Positions 9,983 to 18,790 are shown, numbered from the stretch's first letter. The stretch is 64,000 nucleotides of DNA from JBBQVS01 sp964657325 (GCA_964657325.1 CAZZVE010000008.1:1-64000), one strand, 5' to 3'. Notes: generated from the letters alone by a model not told the origin. Numbers and translations: made by a program.

Positions 9983-10996
9983 ATGGCAGATACAGCAGTA
10001 GCGAGTCAGACGTTATTGGACATACGCGATCTGAAGATGTATTTCCCTTTGACACAAGGTATTGTTTTCCAACGCGTTGTGGGGTACGTGCGCGCAGTAG
10101 ATGGCATTAGTTTCAGCATCGAGCGTGGACAGACGCTTGGCCTTGTGGGAGAGAGTGGATCAGGAAAGACAACGATTGGACGTACTATCATACGTCTTTA
10201 TAAACCAACGGAAGGCTCGATATTTTTTGACGGGCAGGACCTTGCGAAGCTAGAAGGCGAACAATTACGCCATGTGCGACGGCAGGCACAGATGGTTTTT
10301 CAGGACCCATATGCTTCGCTCAATCCACGTTTTACAATTGGCTCTCTTATTGCGGAACCGATGCAGATTTATAAGATGGGAACAACTCAGGAATTGCGTG
10401 ATAAAACGGTAGAGTTGTTACGTGTGGTCGGTTTGCGTCCTGAATATATCGACCGTTACCCACACGAATTTAGCGGCGGGCAACGACAACGCATTGCCGT
10501 TGCGCGCGCGATTTCAATCAATCCTGAGTTTGTGATCGCGGACGAGCCAGTTTCAGCATTGGACGTATCTGTGCGCGCTCAGGTATTGAACTTGTTGCAA
10601 CGTTTACAAGAGCAATTCAACTTGACATACCTGTTTGTCTCACACGATTTGAGCGTTGTACGTCACGTCGCAGACCGGATCGCTGTCATGTATCTAGGAA
10701 GAATCGTAGAGTTGTCTGATCGTGATGAATTGTATGCTGCTCCTAAGCATCCCTACACAAAAGCACTGCTCTCAGCCGTACCTATTCCTGACCCATTGGT
10801 GGAGCGTAAGAGGCAACGTATTATTCTTTCGGGTGATTTGCCCAGCCCCATCAATATCCCATCCGGTTGTCGTTTCCATACACGTTGTCCAATGGCGCAG
10901 TCAATTTGTCGAGAGATCGATCCAGTCTTTGAGGCAAAAGAAGGTCGTGAACATTACGCAGCATGCCATTTTGCTGAAAAGGTGACTCCGAATTAA
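9983..10996 (+). CDS. oppF: oligopeptide ABC transporter ATP-binding protein, OppF/DppF type
   Basis: 337 residues. Walker A is GESGSGKT, the signature is FSGGQRQRI, Walker B is FVIADEPVSALD, and the C-terminal extension has CRFHTRCPMAQSIC. The DPYASLNPR stretch after the Q loop is characteristic of OppF/DppF proteins. GGAAG precedes the ATG. It is the last gene of the operon; the ligand class (peptide or other) is set by the binding protein and is not certain. Confidence 0.92.
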   Translation: MADTAVASQTLLDIRDLKMYFPLTQGIVFQRVVGYVRAVDGISFSIERGQTLGLVGESGSGKTTIGRTIIRLYKPTEGSIFFDGQDLAKLEGEQLRHVRRQAQMVFQDPYASLNPRFTIGSLIAEPMQIYKMGTTQELRDKTVELLRVVGLRPEYIDRYPHEFSGGQRQRIAVARAISINPEFVIADEPVSALDVSVRAQVLNLLQRLQEQFNLTYLFVSHDLSVVRHVADRIAVMYLGRIVELSDRDELYAAPKHPYTKALLSAVPIPDPLVERKRQRIILSGDLPSPINIPSGCRFHTRCPMAQSICREIDPVFEAKEGREHYAACHFAEKVTPN

Positions 10997-11047
10997 CGGT
11001 ACAGAGTATAAAGAGGTATCTCTATCATCGATATACAGTTGCGTTTC

Positions 11048-11080
11048 ATACCAGTTTTGAGATTTATCGAAAATTGGTAT
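11048..11080. repeat. 33-base imperfect dyad after the oligopeptide operon
   Basis: Arms ATACCAGTTTT (11048-11058) and AAAATTGGTAT (11070-11080) match at 10 of 11 positions, the odd one being a G-T pair, around an 11-base loop. It could be a weak transcription end for the operon or an operator for the small gene at 11176. No U tract follows. Confidence 0.35.
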
Positions 11081-11175
11081 GGATTCGCAACCAAAAAGTG
11101 TTATATTTCGTATATACTAATAAGAGTAACTAAAAGAAAGCTACTTTCCTACATTGGTCATAAGGGGACATCATT

Positions 11176-11334
11176 ATGCAAGATCAACGACCCGCCCAAC
11201 ACCGCTCAAGTGGTGCAAAAGCTATCACCATTGATGAGCGTGCTATTGCTGCACGGTATCGCGTCCTTCAAATTGTTGCACTACTTCTCTCTGCTGGTTT
11301 TGCTCTCGGTCTCCATCTCGTATTCGGACATTAG
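11176..11334 (+). CDS. small single-pass membrane protein, 52 residues
   Basis: The frame reads MQDQRPAQHRSSGAKAITID at its start and ends in a hydrophobic stretch of about 20 residues (from VLQIVALLL to HLVF, residues 30-50). AAGGGGA lies about 8 bases before the ATG, and a good intrinsic terminator follows 38 bases after the stop, so it looks like a free-standing gene. The polar, basic N-terminus followed by one C-terminal helix suggests a tail-anchored membrane peptide. I do not recognise a family. A longer overlapping frame from 11039 lacks a ribosome site and is rejected. Confidence 0.6.
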   Translation: MQDQRPAQHRSSGAKAITIDERAIAARYRVLQIVALLLSAGFALGLHLVFGH

Positions 11335-11371
11335 AGCATCTCTTTAATAGAGTATTCATAAATATTATAAG

Positions 11372-11405
11372 CAGGTACCTGATAAAAGGTGCCTGTTTGT
11401 TTTTT
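11372..11405 (+). terminator. intrinsic terminator after the small membrane gene
   Basis: Stem CAGGTACCT / AGGTGCCTG (one G-U pair), loop GATAAA, followed by TTTG and six T. This is a textbook rho-independent terminator on the plus strand. Confidence 0.8.
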
Positions 11406-11420
11406 GGGGAGAAAGTTTCG

Positions 11421-11450
11421 TTGATATATTCACTTGCACTATGCTATGAT
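11421..11450 (+). promoter_or_regulatory. candidate sigma-70-type promoter
   Basis: TTGATA (11421-11426) and TATGAT (11445-11450) are spaced by 18 bases, each one base off consensus. It lies 67 bases upstream of the ATG at 11517 and would drive the unknown gene and the adenosyltransferase gene. Confidence 0.55.
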
Positions 11451-11516
11451 AATGAGTACAATCAATAGTATTGTGACCATCTATTTAACTATATAGTCAA
11501 TGGAGACGTGCAAGCC

Positions 11517-12338
11517 ATGAGTACACCTTTCTCTCATTCGATTTCTCAAACGCCTGCTCATGATGTCGCACCTCTTAAACGCTTAATCGTTACTGCTAGC
11601 GTGACCACTTTCGCTATCCGTGACTGGTCGTTATGGGTACTGCTACGTGAGGGACCATGGGGACCACCGATGCGACTGGTACTCGGCACAGAGTCCGTGA
11701 TGGACGCAGTAGAGCGAACACTTGATGCTTTACTACTCCAGTCTGCTCATGCTCCGCTTGTACAGATGAAAGCAGGATGGCAAGAACAACAGGTTTCAGT
11801 GTGGGGTAGTTCGGAAGAAGGTGCGGCAATCTCGCTCATTCATAGTGTTCTGTTACGGGCAAACTATGATGAACTGCGCCCACAGTTGCACCTGCATGAA
11901 ATACCAAGTCTACGCGTTGGATGGGTGCCAGTTGCAGAAGTTGAGCTAGGGCGAAGGATGATTGACCCTGATGTTTTTCCAGGTGTGCAAACTGCTTTAC
12001 ATACCCTGCGTTCACAAATACAGCGTAACCCGGAGATCGTGCTACGCTTCCTTGCAGATATGGCAACAATGCATTCGCGAGATACTTATACAGCTGGCTC
12101 AAAACAGAACGGTTATGAAGAGAGAGAACCAGCAAAAGGGGATGGTATACTGACGCTGGCTGAAGCTGCATTGCTCTACCGTGCATTCTTTCCACCCGAT
12201 GAGCAAATTGACCTTTCAAATCTACGACGACGTTTCCTGGCAACCGAGATGCTACAATTGACGAATGAAGAGCGACCTGTGCGCGGACGCGAAACTGATT
12301 GGCGACGTGTGAGTCGTGCATATAAATACATAGGGTAA
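11517..12338 (+). CDS. protein of unknown function, upstream of a cobalamin adenosyltransferase
   Basis: 273 residues from ATG 11517, chosen because GGAGA lies 10 bases upstream; an in-frame GTG at 11508 is too close to that site. I recognise no domain. There is no signal peptide or membrane helix. Visible features are a region of alternating hydrophobic strands (residues 25-120, with LWVLLREGPWGPPMRLVLG and VWGSSEEGAAISLI), a charged central segment, and an Arg-rich C-terminus (NLRRRF, RGRETDWRRVSRAYKY). The next gene begins 18 bases on with no terminator between, so the two are probably co-transcribed. Confidence 0.75.
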   Translation: MSTPFSHSISQTPAHDVAPLKRLIVTASVTTFAIRDWSLWVLLREGPWGPPMRLVLGTESVMDAVERTLDALLLQSAHAPLVQMKAGWQEQQVSVWGSSEEGAAISLIHSVLLRANYDELRPQLHLHEIPSLRVGWVPVAEVELGRRMIDPDVFPGVQTALHTLRSQIQRNPEIVLRFLADMATMHSRDTYTAGSKQNGYEEREPAKGDGILTLAEAALLYRAFFPPDEQIDLSNLRRRFLATEMLQLTNEERPVRGRETDWRRVSRAYKYIG

Positions 12339-12355
12339 CATAGAAGAGGAATATT

Positions 12356-12898
12356 ATGGCAAAAGTGACAACGGGTGAAGGTGATACAGGCTATACAGGT
12401 TTGCTTGGAAGTGAGCGTGTTGCCAAATACGATCCACGACCTGATACATTTGGAACGGTTGATGAGGCAACATCAGCGTTAGGCTTGGCACGTGCAATGG
12501 CGCAAGATCAGCAAGTCAAAGACATCATTTATCGGGTGCAACAAGAACTCTATTTACTAATGGGCGAGTTGGCGACAACACCTGAAAACTATGAGAAGAT
12601 GGGCCTGCGTATGACGATTGAGCATGTACAGCATCTTGAGCAGGTAGAGGAGCAGCTAAAGCAAGAGGTGGATATTCCGAACAAGTTCATTATTCCTGGT
12701 GACACGCTTGACGGAGCCGCGCTTGATCTTGCACGTACCATTATTCGCAGGGCAGAGCGTATGGCGGTAAAGTTGCTACACGACGGTGTTATTGCGAATG
12801 TCGAGGTTGTGCGCTACCTCAATCGACTCTCTGACCTCATCTTTATTCTTGCTCGCTACATTGAAGTCAAATCTTCACTAGCTGAGCTACCTCAATAA
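12356..12898 (+). CDS. pduO: PduO-type cob(I)alamin adenosyltransferase
   Basis: 180 residues, the family's usual size. The N-terminal nucleotide-binding signature is visible as TGEGDTGYTGLLGSERVAKYDPRP followed by GTVDEATSALGLARA. The conserved C-terminal motif RRAERMAVKL and the helix YLNRLSDLIFILARYIE complete the trimeric PduO/MMAB fold. The enzyme transfers the adenosyl group of ATP to cob(I)alamin, making coenzyme B12. GAAGAGGAA precedes the ATG. No other cobalamin gene is in the window, so the protein probably serves salvage or repair of B12 for enzymes encoded elsewhere. Confidence 0.9.
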   Translation: MAKVTTGEGDTGYTGLLGSERVAKYDPRPDTFGTVDEATSALGLARAMAQDQQVKDIIYRVQQELYLLMGELATTPENYEKMGLRMTIEHVQHLEQVEEQLKQEVDIPNKFIIPGDTLDGAALDLARTIIRRAERMAVKLLHDGVIANVEVVRYLNRLSDLIFILARYIEVKSSLAELPQ

Positions 12899-12904
12899 CT
12901 ATAG

Positions 12905-12970
12905 ATACGAGTAAGAAGAGCGGTTCTCTGAAGTCATGGGATTTCAGAGAACCGCTCTTCTTACTCGTAT
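12905..12970. terminator. bidirectional terminator, perfect 28-base inverted repeat
   Basis: The arms 12905-12932 and 12943-12970 are perfect reverse complements of 28 bases around a 10-base loop, lying exactly between two convergent genes (stops at 12898 and 12974). No long T tract follows on either strand, but the hairpin strength and position make a shared transcription end the simplest reading. Confidence 0.8.
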
Positions 12971-12973
12971 TTG

Positions 12974-14350
12974 CTAGCCGAGTAGTGAAAAGACAGTGTG
13001 GAGAACCGACAGATTAGGTGTGCCCCAGCCTGTTGCAGGGTCCCAACCGGGAGTCGCATTGTAACCAGGGATACCATTTGCGCCGTTATTTCCTACAGTG
13101 ATATCGTGGTAGAGATATGGTGCGGCTTTGCTCTGTCCGATTTTGTAGAGAATCGGATTGAGGAAACCTAGAGAGTGTCCCAACGCTTGGTTGGCGTCAG
13201 CGATGATGCCTGACCATTGAGGAGAACCCGCGCTTGTGCCACCAAAGATGTAGTAGCTGTTCGCGCTTGCTCCCAAGAAACCAAGGTAGACCGGAACGCC
13301 AGTATTTGGGTCAGCATTATAGGAGATATCGGGAATGCCACGATAACCTTTGAGCAAACTCTGATCAGAGGCGGGCAAGGTGTACTTCTGATAGCTTGGC
13401 TCTTGGAAGTATTGGCTGATGCCACCACCACCAGCACCTGTACTGTTATTCCATACAGTCTCAGATTTGTACTTGCCATTGACATCTGCATTGAGAGTTG
13501 TGCCACCTACCGCTGTCACCCAAGGGGAAGAGGCCGGAAAATTGACGGTGGGGAAAGGATAGATATTTCCACTGACATCGGGATTGGCGGTGCCAGAATC
13601 ACCAGTTGAGGAAAAAACAGTGACACCCTGCGAGTCTGCATACTGGTAGAAGTTTTCAAAGTTGGCAATGACTTGCTTTCCGACTGGAGTGAACAGTGTG
13701 TTTTCTGTCGCTGCCCAGCTTTGCGAAAATATCTTGCCCAGGTGATTGGAGAGCGCGTATTGCTCCAAGGACAAGAACTGTGGCAAACCTTGCACGCCCT
13801 CAGTCTCTGAGACCGGGCTAGTTAATAAAACAATATTCGCGCCAGGGGCTATCGCATGAGACCACTCGACATCTAAGCTTGTCTCTTCGGCCCAGCCAAC
13901 CATATCACTGTTATTTGGATCGAAGGGAACAGTGCCTAACGGTGAGAGAACTTTGAATGATGGCGGATCAGGCAAACCATAGCCAGTATCAAAGGTGTGT
14001 AAGTCGTTGGCGATGGTTGGGCTTCCAAAGGAGTCGATAATTACAATGGTTTGCCCTTTACCAGTATATCCTGCATTTATGAAAGAAGTTATGCCATAAG
14101 CTGTGCGCATTTGTTGCGGACTATAGCAGACAAAACCTGCCGCAATACAATTGGCATCGGTAGGAGCAGCCGCACCAAATTTGATTGTTTTGATGGGCAC
14201 TACTTTGGCATGTTTTGCGGGCGTTAGACTAGCCGCATGACTTGCTGTTGGTTGATGAGAGAAGATGGCAAAGATCAAAACACAAATAACAAGACACACA
14301 GTAAAAAAAGATAGTAGGATACTTGCCCTTGAGCGGGGTGAGAAATGCAT
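12974..14350 (-). CDS. secreted S53 family peptidase (sedolisin/kumamolisin type) without propeptide
   Basis: 458 residues. The N-terminal hydrophobic segment (residues 10-30) ending near SHA is a signal peptide or anchor. The S53 catalytic set is visible: Glu156 and Asp160 in EETSLDVEW, Asp251 in GDSG, and Ser373 in GGTSAGS. The C-terminal calcium site is DITVGNNG and GWDPATGWGTPN. These are acid-active serine-carboxyl endopeptidases. Usual family members have an activation domain of about 150-190 residues before the catalytic part; here only about 35 residues lie between the signal and the start of the catalytic domain (near residue 65), so the propeptide is missing. Upstream is a 7-base dyad (14375-14409). 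The ATG has only a weak ribosome site. Confidence 0.92.
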   Translation of the reverse strand: MHFSPRSRASILLSFFTVCLVICVLIFAIFSHQPTASHAASLTPAKHAKVVPIKTIKFGAAAPTDANCIAAGFVCYSPQQMRTAYGITSFINAGYTGKGQTIVIIDSFGSPTIANDLHTFDTGYGLPDPPSFKVLSPLGTVPFDPNNSDMVGWAEETSLDVEWSHAIAPGANIVLLTSPVSETEGVQGLPQFLSLEQYALSNHLGKIFSQSWAATENTLFTPVGKQVIANFENFYQYADSQGVTVFSSTGDSGTANPDVSGNIYPFPTVNFPASSPWVTAVGGTTLNADVNGKYKSETVWNNSTGAGGGGISQYFQEPSYQKYTLPASDQSLLKGYRGIPDISYNADPNTGVPVYLGFLGASANSYYIFGGTSAGSPQWSGIIADANQALGHSLGFLNPILYKIGQSKAAPYLYHDITVGNNGANGIPGYNATPGWDPATGWGTPNLSVLHTVFSLLG

Positions 14351-14719
14351 AAAGCTTTATCTCTTTCTAGTATGGTAGCTCCATTTATCATGTTCTATGA
14401 AAGAGCTACATGCAAATAAACCAATATAGAGTTAGTGAGTAAGCTTCTTTTCAACATGAAACATGCGTGTTCTATTAGTTGTTACTCATGCGAACTCTGA
14501 ACATGTAGGTTCCATATTACAGGGAATAGTAAGTATAAGAGTTGTGTTTTGGTTAAGACATGGTTATGATTTTATGCAACCAAATTATGTTTCTTAACCT
14601 GCTACAGAATTAGGAGAGGGAAGGTATTTTTGCAGTATTCTTGCATAAGCTATAATAGCTGAAAAAAATAGAGGTTGAAGTGCAAGTTCAACAATAAAAA
14701 TTTTGAGGCTGAAAACACT
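14351..14719. other. divergent intergenic region, sedolisin / SNF2
   Basis: 369 bases holding the promoters of the sedolisin (minus) and the SNF2 gene (plus). Besides the promoter at 14629-14656 it contains GTAGCTC (14375-14381) and GAGCTAC (14403-14409), which would form a hairpin in the sedolisin leader. I see no gene in it. Confidence 0.5.
14629..14656 (+). promoter_or_regulatory. candidate promoter of the SNF2 gene
   Basis: A perfect TATAAT (14651-14656) has TTTGCA (14629-14634) 16 bases upstream. Transcription would begin near 14663, leaving a leader of about 57 bases to the TTG at 14720. Confidence 0.5.
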
Positions 14720-17700
14720 TTGATAGTACTACATGCCATTTGTGATAGCCTTGTGTCTGATACCTTACACATTTGGGCTGAGTCGTCTGAGACGACCAAT
14801 AATACATCCTATTCTTCCAAACAGAGCCAAGTTGAGAAAGCTGTAGCGCGAAAGCATCTATTTGCATTGTCTCATGCTGACCTAAAAGAGGCACTAGGAG
14901 AAGTTGTCAGTTCGCTACTTCTCAAGCGAGCAAATCCTAGTATAATATCTTTACGCTTGCCCTCCACATCGAAAGCACCCGCACATTCGCCTGAATTGCT
15001 TGTTGATGAGCCGCTAGAAGGCGTGCTAAGTCTGAAATGGTGGGATGTTGAAACGCTTACCTTCACGTCGGGCCTCGCGCTTGACGCGCTACTTGCTTTA
15101 CCTGAAAATCCACCATATGGCGTTGTGTATAGCAGTTCTTTACGATTTTGGATGACGGTAGCAACATTTGCTTTTGAGCTGATTACAAAGCAAGCTTATA
15201 TCCCTACATTGCAAGAGACAAAGCAGGGACGAACATTTCATTATTCGGCACTATGGAAAGCTTTTCTTTCACAAGAAGACACTGAACGATTGCATGTCTT
15301 GACACAAGCTATGACGCCGCTGTGTTGGTCTTTCATGCCGCCTGGGGAAAAGAAAGTATCGTTGTTGCGCGAGATTGTACAGAAGTTTCTTGATCGAAGT
15401 ATTGATGCATTTGTGCGTGAAAGTGTGCCTTCAAATGCTCTTGTTTCGAGCCGTGCTGGTCGGAAAACTGCGACTTTACCCGAACAATGGTTGCGTGCCC
15501 TTTCTTCGGAAAATACAACGCTTACAGGATCGCCGGGAGAGCTACAACAGTTCGCCAAATCACTTGCCGCATGGCTTGAGACACTTCGACCTGCCTCAGA
15601 AAATGCGCCGTTTCGTACCTGTTTTCGTTTGGATACACCCGAAACCGACGAGCAGGAGTGGCATATCAGTTTTCATCTACAAGCGAACGATGATCGTAGT
15701 TTGTTGGTTCCGGCAGATGACGTATGGCAGGAACGTTCTGATACACTCACCTTTCTCAATCATAAATTCGAGAATCCACAAGAACGATTACTGACCGACC
15801 TTGGCAGGGCATCGCGCTTGTTTCCTCTTCTGGAAGAGAGCCTGCAAGCAGCGCATCCACGCGAGTTGGCTTTGAATACTGAAGGAGCATATGCGTTTTT
15901 GCGTCAGTCTGCTTCACTACTAGAGCAGAGTGGCTTTGGTGTGCTTGTGCCGCCATGGTGGTCAAAGAGTTCGACACGTCTAAAAGTCAAATTGAAGCTC
16001 AAGCCTAAGTCTGGTTCAGCTGTTTCATTAGGACTTGTTGGACTAGATAGCATTGTTACCTATGATTGGAATGCTGCAGTTGGCGAGTCGGAACTGACTG
16101 AAGAAGAGTTTGCACGTCTTGTCAATCTAAAGACACCACTTGTGCAGGTGCGTGGGCAATGGGTAGAGCTACGACCAGAAGAGATCGAGGCGGCAATCAG
16201 TTTCTTCCAAAAGAAACGCAAACGTGGCGAAATGAAACTAGGCGAGGCACTCGGCCTTGGCCTCGGTCAAGGGATGTCCGAAACAGGGTTACAAGTCGCG
16301 GAGGTCGAAGGCGAGGGTTGGGTCAACGATTTGCTCGATGGGCTGAAACAAAATGTCAACCTTGATGCTATTGAGGTACCACAAACACTACAAGGAACAT
16401 TACGTCCTTATCAGCTAAAGGGTGTCTCATGGTTAGCTTTTCTCAAGCAATTCGGGTTAGGTGCTTGTTTAGCAGATGATATGGGCATGGGCAAAACGGT
16501 TGAGCTTATAGCACTTCTGCTTTATGATCGTGAAAAGCTACAAAAAAATTCAGTGTTACCCACGCTTCTCATTTGTCCTATGTCTATTGTAGGTAACTGG
16601 CAACGCGAACTACAAAAGTTTGCGCCTTCGCTCAAGGTTATGGTGCATCATGGCATGGAGCGATTATCAGGGCAGGCATTTGTCGATGAGGTCAAGAAGC
16701 ATGATGTGGTGGTTACGACGTACTCACTTGCGTTACGTGACAAAGAGCATCTTGCACCGATTACGTGGGAGCAGGTGGTGATCGACGAGGCACAGAATAT
16801 CAAAAACGAGTCGGCGAAACAGACTCAGGCAATCAAAAAGCTGGACGCGAACTATAAGATTGCTTTAACGGGAACGCCAGTCGAGAACCGCTTATCCGAA
16901 CTCTGGTCAATCATGGAATTTCTGAATCCAGGCTATCTCGGCTCTGGTACGGAGTTTCACAAGAATTTTGCCATGCCTATCGAACGCTATCACAATGCCG
17001 AACGCGCGGATGCATTGAAACGACTAACGCAACCCTTTATTCTACGACGTTTGAAGACGGATAAAGAGATTATTCAAGATTTGCCTGATAAAATGGAGAT
17101 GAAGGTCTTTTGTAACCTGACTCAAGAACAGGCATCACTGTACGAGGCCGTGGTCAAAGAGATGCTTGAACGCATCGAAGAGGCAGATGGGATTGAGCGT
17201 AAGGGGCTGGTGTTAGCTACGCTCACAAAATTAAAGCAGGTATGCAATCATCCCGCGCATTTTATGGGCGATGGAAGTCGCTTAGAGCTTCGTTCGGGCA
17301 AGCTGAATCGGCTGGAGGAGATGCTGGAAGAGGTTTTGGCGATTGGCGATAAGGCATTGATATTCACGCAGTTTGCCGAGATGGGTGGACTGTTACGTAC
17401 AGAACTGCAGGAGCGTTTGGGCCGTGAAGTTCTGTTTCTGCATGGTGGGACGCAGAAGAAACAACGTGACATGATGGTTCAGCGTTTTCAGGAGGAGCGG
17501 CGTGGCTCACCATTGTTTATTCTATCGCTCAAAGCTGGCGGCGTTGGCTTGAACCTGACAGCTGCAAATCACGTCTTCCATTTTGATCGCTGGTGGAATC
17601 CTGCGGTAGAAAATCAAGCTACCGATAGAGCATTTCGTATTGGGCAAAAAAAGAACGTGCAAGTGCATAAATTTGTGTGTGTAGGCACATTGGAAGAACG

Positions 17701-17836
17701 GATCGACCAGATGATTGAGCAGAAAAAAGAGCTTGCCGAAAGTATCGTCGGTAATGGCGAAAATTGGTTGACCGAGATGTCAACCTCTCAACTCAAGGAA
17801 CTGTTTGCATTGAGCCGTGAGGCAGTAGGAGAGTAG
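14720..17836 (+). CDS. SNF2 family DNA-dependent ATPase/helicase with DUF3670-type N-terminal domain
   Basis: About 1,038 residues. The middle has the SNF2-associated domain (GFGVLVPPWW, then LTEEEFARLVNLKTPLVQVRGQWVEL). The ATPase follows: DDMGMGKT near residue 590, DEAQNIKN near 690, LTGTPVEN, and helicase C with HGGTQKKQR, GGVGLNLTAAN and ATDRAFRIGQ near 965. It belongs to the RapA/HepA-like bacterial SNF2 group that translocates on double-stranded DNA. The open frame runs back to TTG 14675, but that codon abuts its GAGG. I prefer TTG 14720 (reading IVLHAICDS, a usual beginning for this group), with TTGAGG 11 bases upstream. The start is therefore uncertain. The SWIM gene begins 4 bases after its stop. 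Confidence 0.92.
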   Translation: MIVLHAICDSLVSDTLHIWAESSETTNNTSYSSKQSQVEKAVARKHLFALSHADLKEALGEVVSSLLLKRANPSIISLRLPSTSKAPAHSPELLVDEPLEGVLSLKWWDVETLTFTSGLALDALLALPENPPYGVVYSSSLRFWMTVATFAFELITKQAYIPTLQETKQGRTFHYSALWKAFLSQEDTERLHVLTQAMTPLCWSFMPPGEKKVSLLREIVQKFLDRSIDAFVRESVPSNALVSSRAGRKTATLPEQWLRALSSENTTLTGSPGELQQFAKSLAAWLETLRPASENAPFRTCFRLDTPETDEQEWHISFHLQANDDRSLLVPADDVWQERSDTLTFLNHKFENPQERLLTDLGRASRLFPLLEESLQAAHPRELALNTEGAYAFLRQSASLLEQSGFGVLVPPWWSKSSTRLKVKLKLKPKSGSAVSLGLVGLDSIVTYDWNAAVGESELTEEEFARLVNLKTPLVQVRGQWVELRPEEIEAAISFFQKKRKRGEMKLGEALGLGLGQGMSETGLQVAEVEGEGWVNDLLDGLKQNVNLDAIEVPQTLQGTLRPYQLKGVSWLAFLKQFGLGACLADDMGMGKTVELIALLLYDREKLQKNSVLPTLLICPMSIVGNWQRELQKFAPSLKVMVHHGMERLSGQAFVDEVKKHDVVVTTYSLALRDKEHLAPITWEQVVIDEAQNIKNESAKQTQAIKKLDANYKIALTGTPVENRLSELWSIMEFLNPGYLGSGTEFHKNFAMPIERYHNAERADALKRLTQPFILRRLKTDKEIIQDLPDKMEMKVFCNLTQEQASLYEAVVKEMLERIEEADGIERKGLVLATLTKLKQVCNHPAHFMGDGSRLELRSGKLNRLEEMLEEVLAIGDKALIFTQFAEMGGLLRTELQERLGREVLFLHGGTQKKQRDMMVQRFQEERRGSPLFILSLKAGGVGLNLTAANHVFHFDRWWNPAVENQATDRAFRIGQKKNVQVHKFVCVGTLEERIDQMIEQKKELAESIVGNGENWLTEMSTSQLKELFALSREAVGE

Positions 17837-17840
17837 CAGT

Positions 17841-18761
17841 ATGGGCAGACGATGGCGTGGAGGCTATGACGACTTTGAATGGGATTACTATTCAGAGAAT
17901 AGGCCACGTAAAACTGAGGGTGGTATCAAGGCGAAAAGTGAGCGTGGTGCAATTGGCGAAACATGGTGGTCGAAGCGTTGGGTGCAAGCACTAGAGTCGC
18001 TTGGCATGGGAACACGACTCACGCGTGGACGTTCCTATGCTCGTCAGGGGCAAGTGCTTTCAATTGAGATCGAGCCTGGACTGGTCAAGGCAAAAGTGCA
18101 AGGGTCGATGCAAAAGCCATATGACATTAAGATACGTTTGCACCCACTCTCGAAACGCGATTGGCAAGAGGTTACAACTGCGATGGCTTCCCAAGCTCTT
18201 TTTGCCGCGAAACTGCTTGCAGGTGAGATGCCCAAGAATATCGAAGAAGCCTTTGATAGTGTCAATGTATCACTTTTTCCTGAACTAGAGGAAGACTTAC
18301 AGACAAGTTGCTCTTGTCCTGACTGGGCGAATCCATGCAAACACATAGCCGCCGTTTACTATATCCTCGCCGAACGCTTCGACGAAGACCCCTTTTTGCT
18401 CTTCAAACTACGTGGACGCGACAAAGACGCGATCATCGTCGCCTTACGAGAAAAGCGCGTCTCAACGCTCGACGCAAAAAGCCAGGATGATAAGGCTAGT
18501 ACTGGCAGAAGTGAGAAGCGTGAAGACGCGCAGCAAGAAGAGGCGACAGTACGTCTTGAAGACATGATCCATACTTTCTGGCTTGCAGGAGATGCGTTAG
18601 ATACGTTTGTCGTCACGCCAGGGTTGCCGGACGTTGATAATGCACTTCTCAAAAGGCTAGGTGATGCTCCATTTATGGTTGAAGGTAAAAACGTAACAAT
18701 GGTGCTTGAGAAGGCGTATGATGCAGTGCGTTCCGCAGCCTTACGTAAGGTAGCAGAGTAG
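17841..18761 (+). CDS. SWIM zinc-finger protein, partner of the SNF2 ATPase
   Basis: 306 residues. The SWIM motif CSCPDWANPCKH (CxC, then CxH) lies near residues 154-165 and would bind zinc and DNA or protein. The N-terminus is Arg/Tyr/Trp-rich (RRWRGGYDDFEWDYY) and includes ETWWSKRWVQALE, typical of bacterial SWIM proteins found next to SNF2 ATPases. A charged linker and a C-terminal domain of about 70 residues follow. Its ribosome site AGGAGAG overlaps the SNF2 stop codon, so translation of the two is probably coupled and they likely form a complex acting on DNA. Confidence 0.88.
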   Translation: MGRRWRGGYDDFEWDYYSENRPRKTEGGIKAKSERGAIGETWWSKRWVQALESLGMGTRLTRGRSYARQGQVLSIEIEPGLVKAKVQGSMQKPYDIKIRLHPLSKRDWQEVTTAMASQALFAAKLLAGEMPKNIEEAFDSVNVSLFPELEEDLQTSCSCPDWANPCKHIAAVYYILAERFDEDPFLLFKLRGRDKDAIIVALREKRVSTLDAKSQDDKASTGRSEKREDAQQEEATVRLEDMIHTFWLAGDALDTFVVTPGLPDVDNALLKRLGDAPFMVEGKNVTMVLEKAYDAVRSAALRKVAE

Positions 18762-18790
18762 TGTTCTTAAAGTCAAGAAAGGGGATTATC

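Noticed and set aside
11039..11347. 102-codon frame overlapping the small membrane gene
   Set aside because: No ribosome site; the alternative frame at 11176 has a good one and ends before the terminator.
12338..12356. Cobalamin riboswitch before the adenosyltransferase
   Set aside because: Only 17 bases separate the genes, and the upstream promoter region (11421-11516) is too short and lacks the B12 box.
14720..18761. DISARM-like or other named defence island around the SNF2 gene
   Set aside because: No methyltransferase, DUF1998 or phospholipase-D gene is adjacent; the partner is a SWIM protein.
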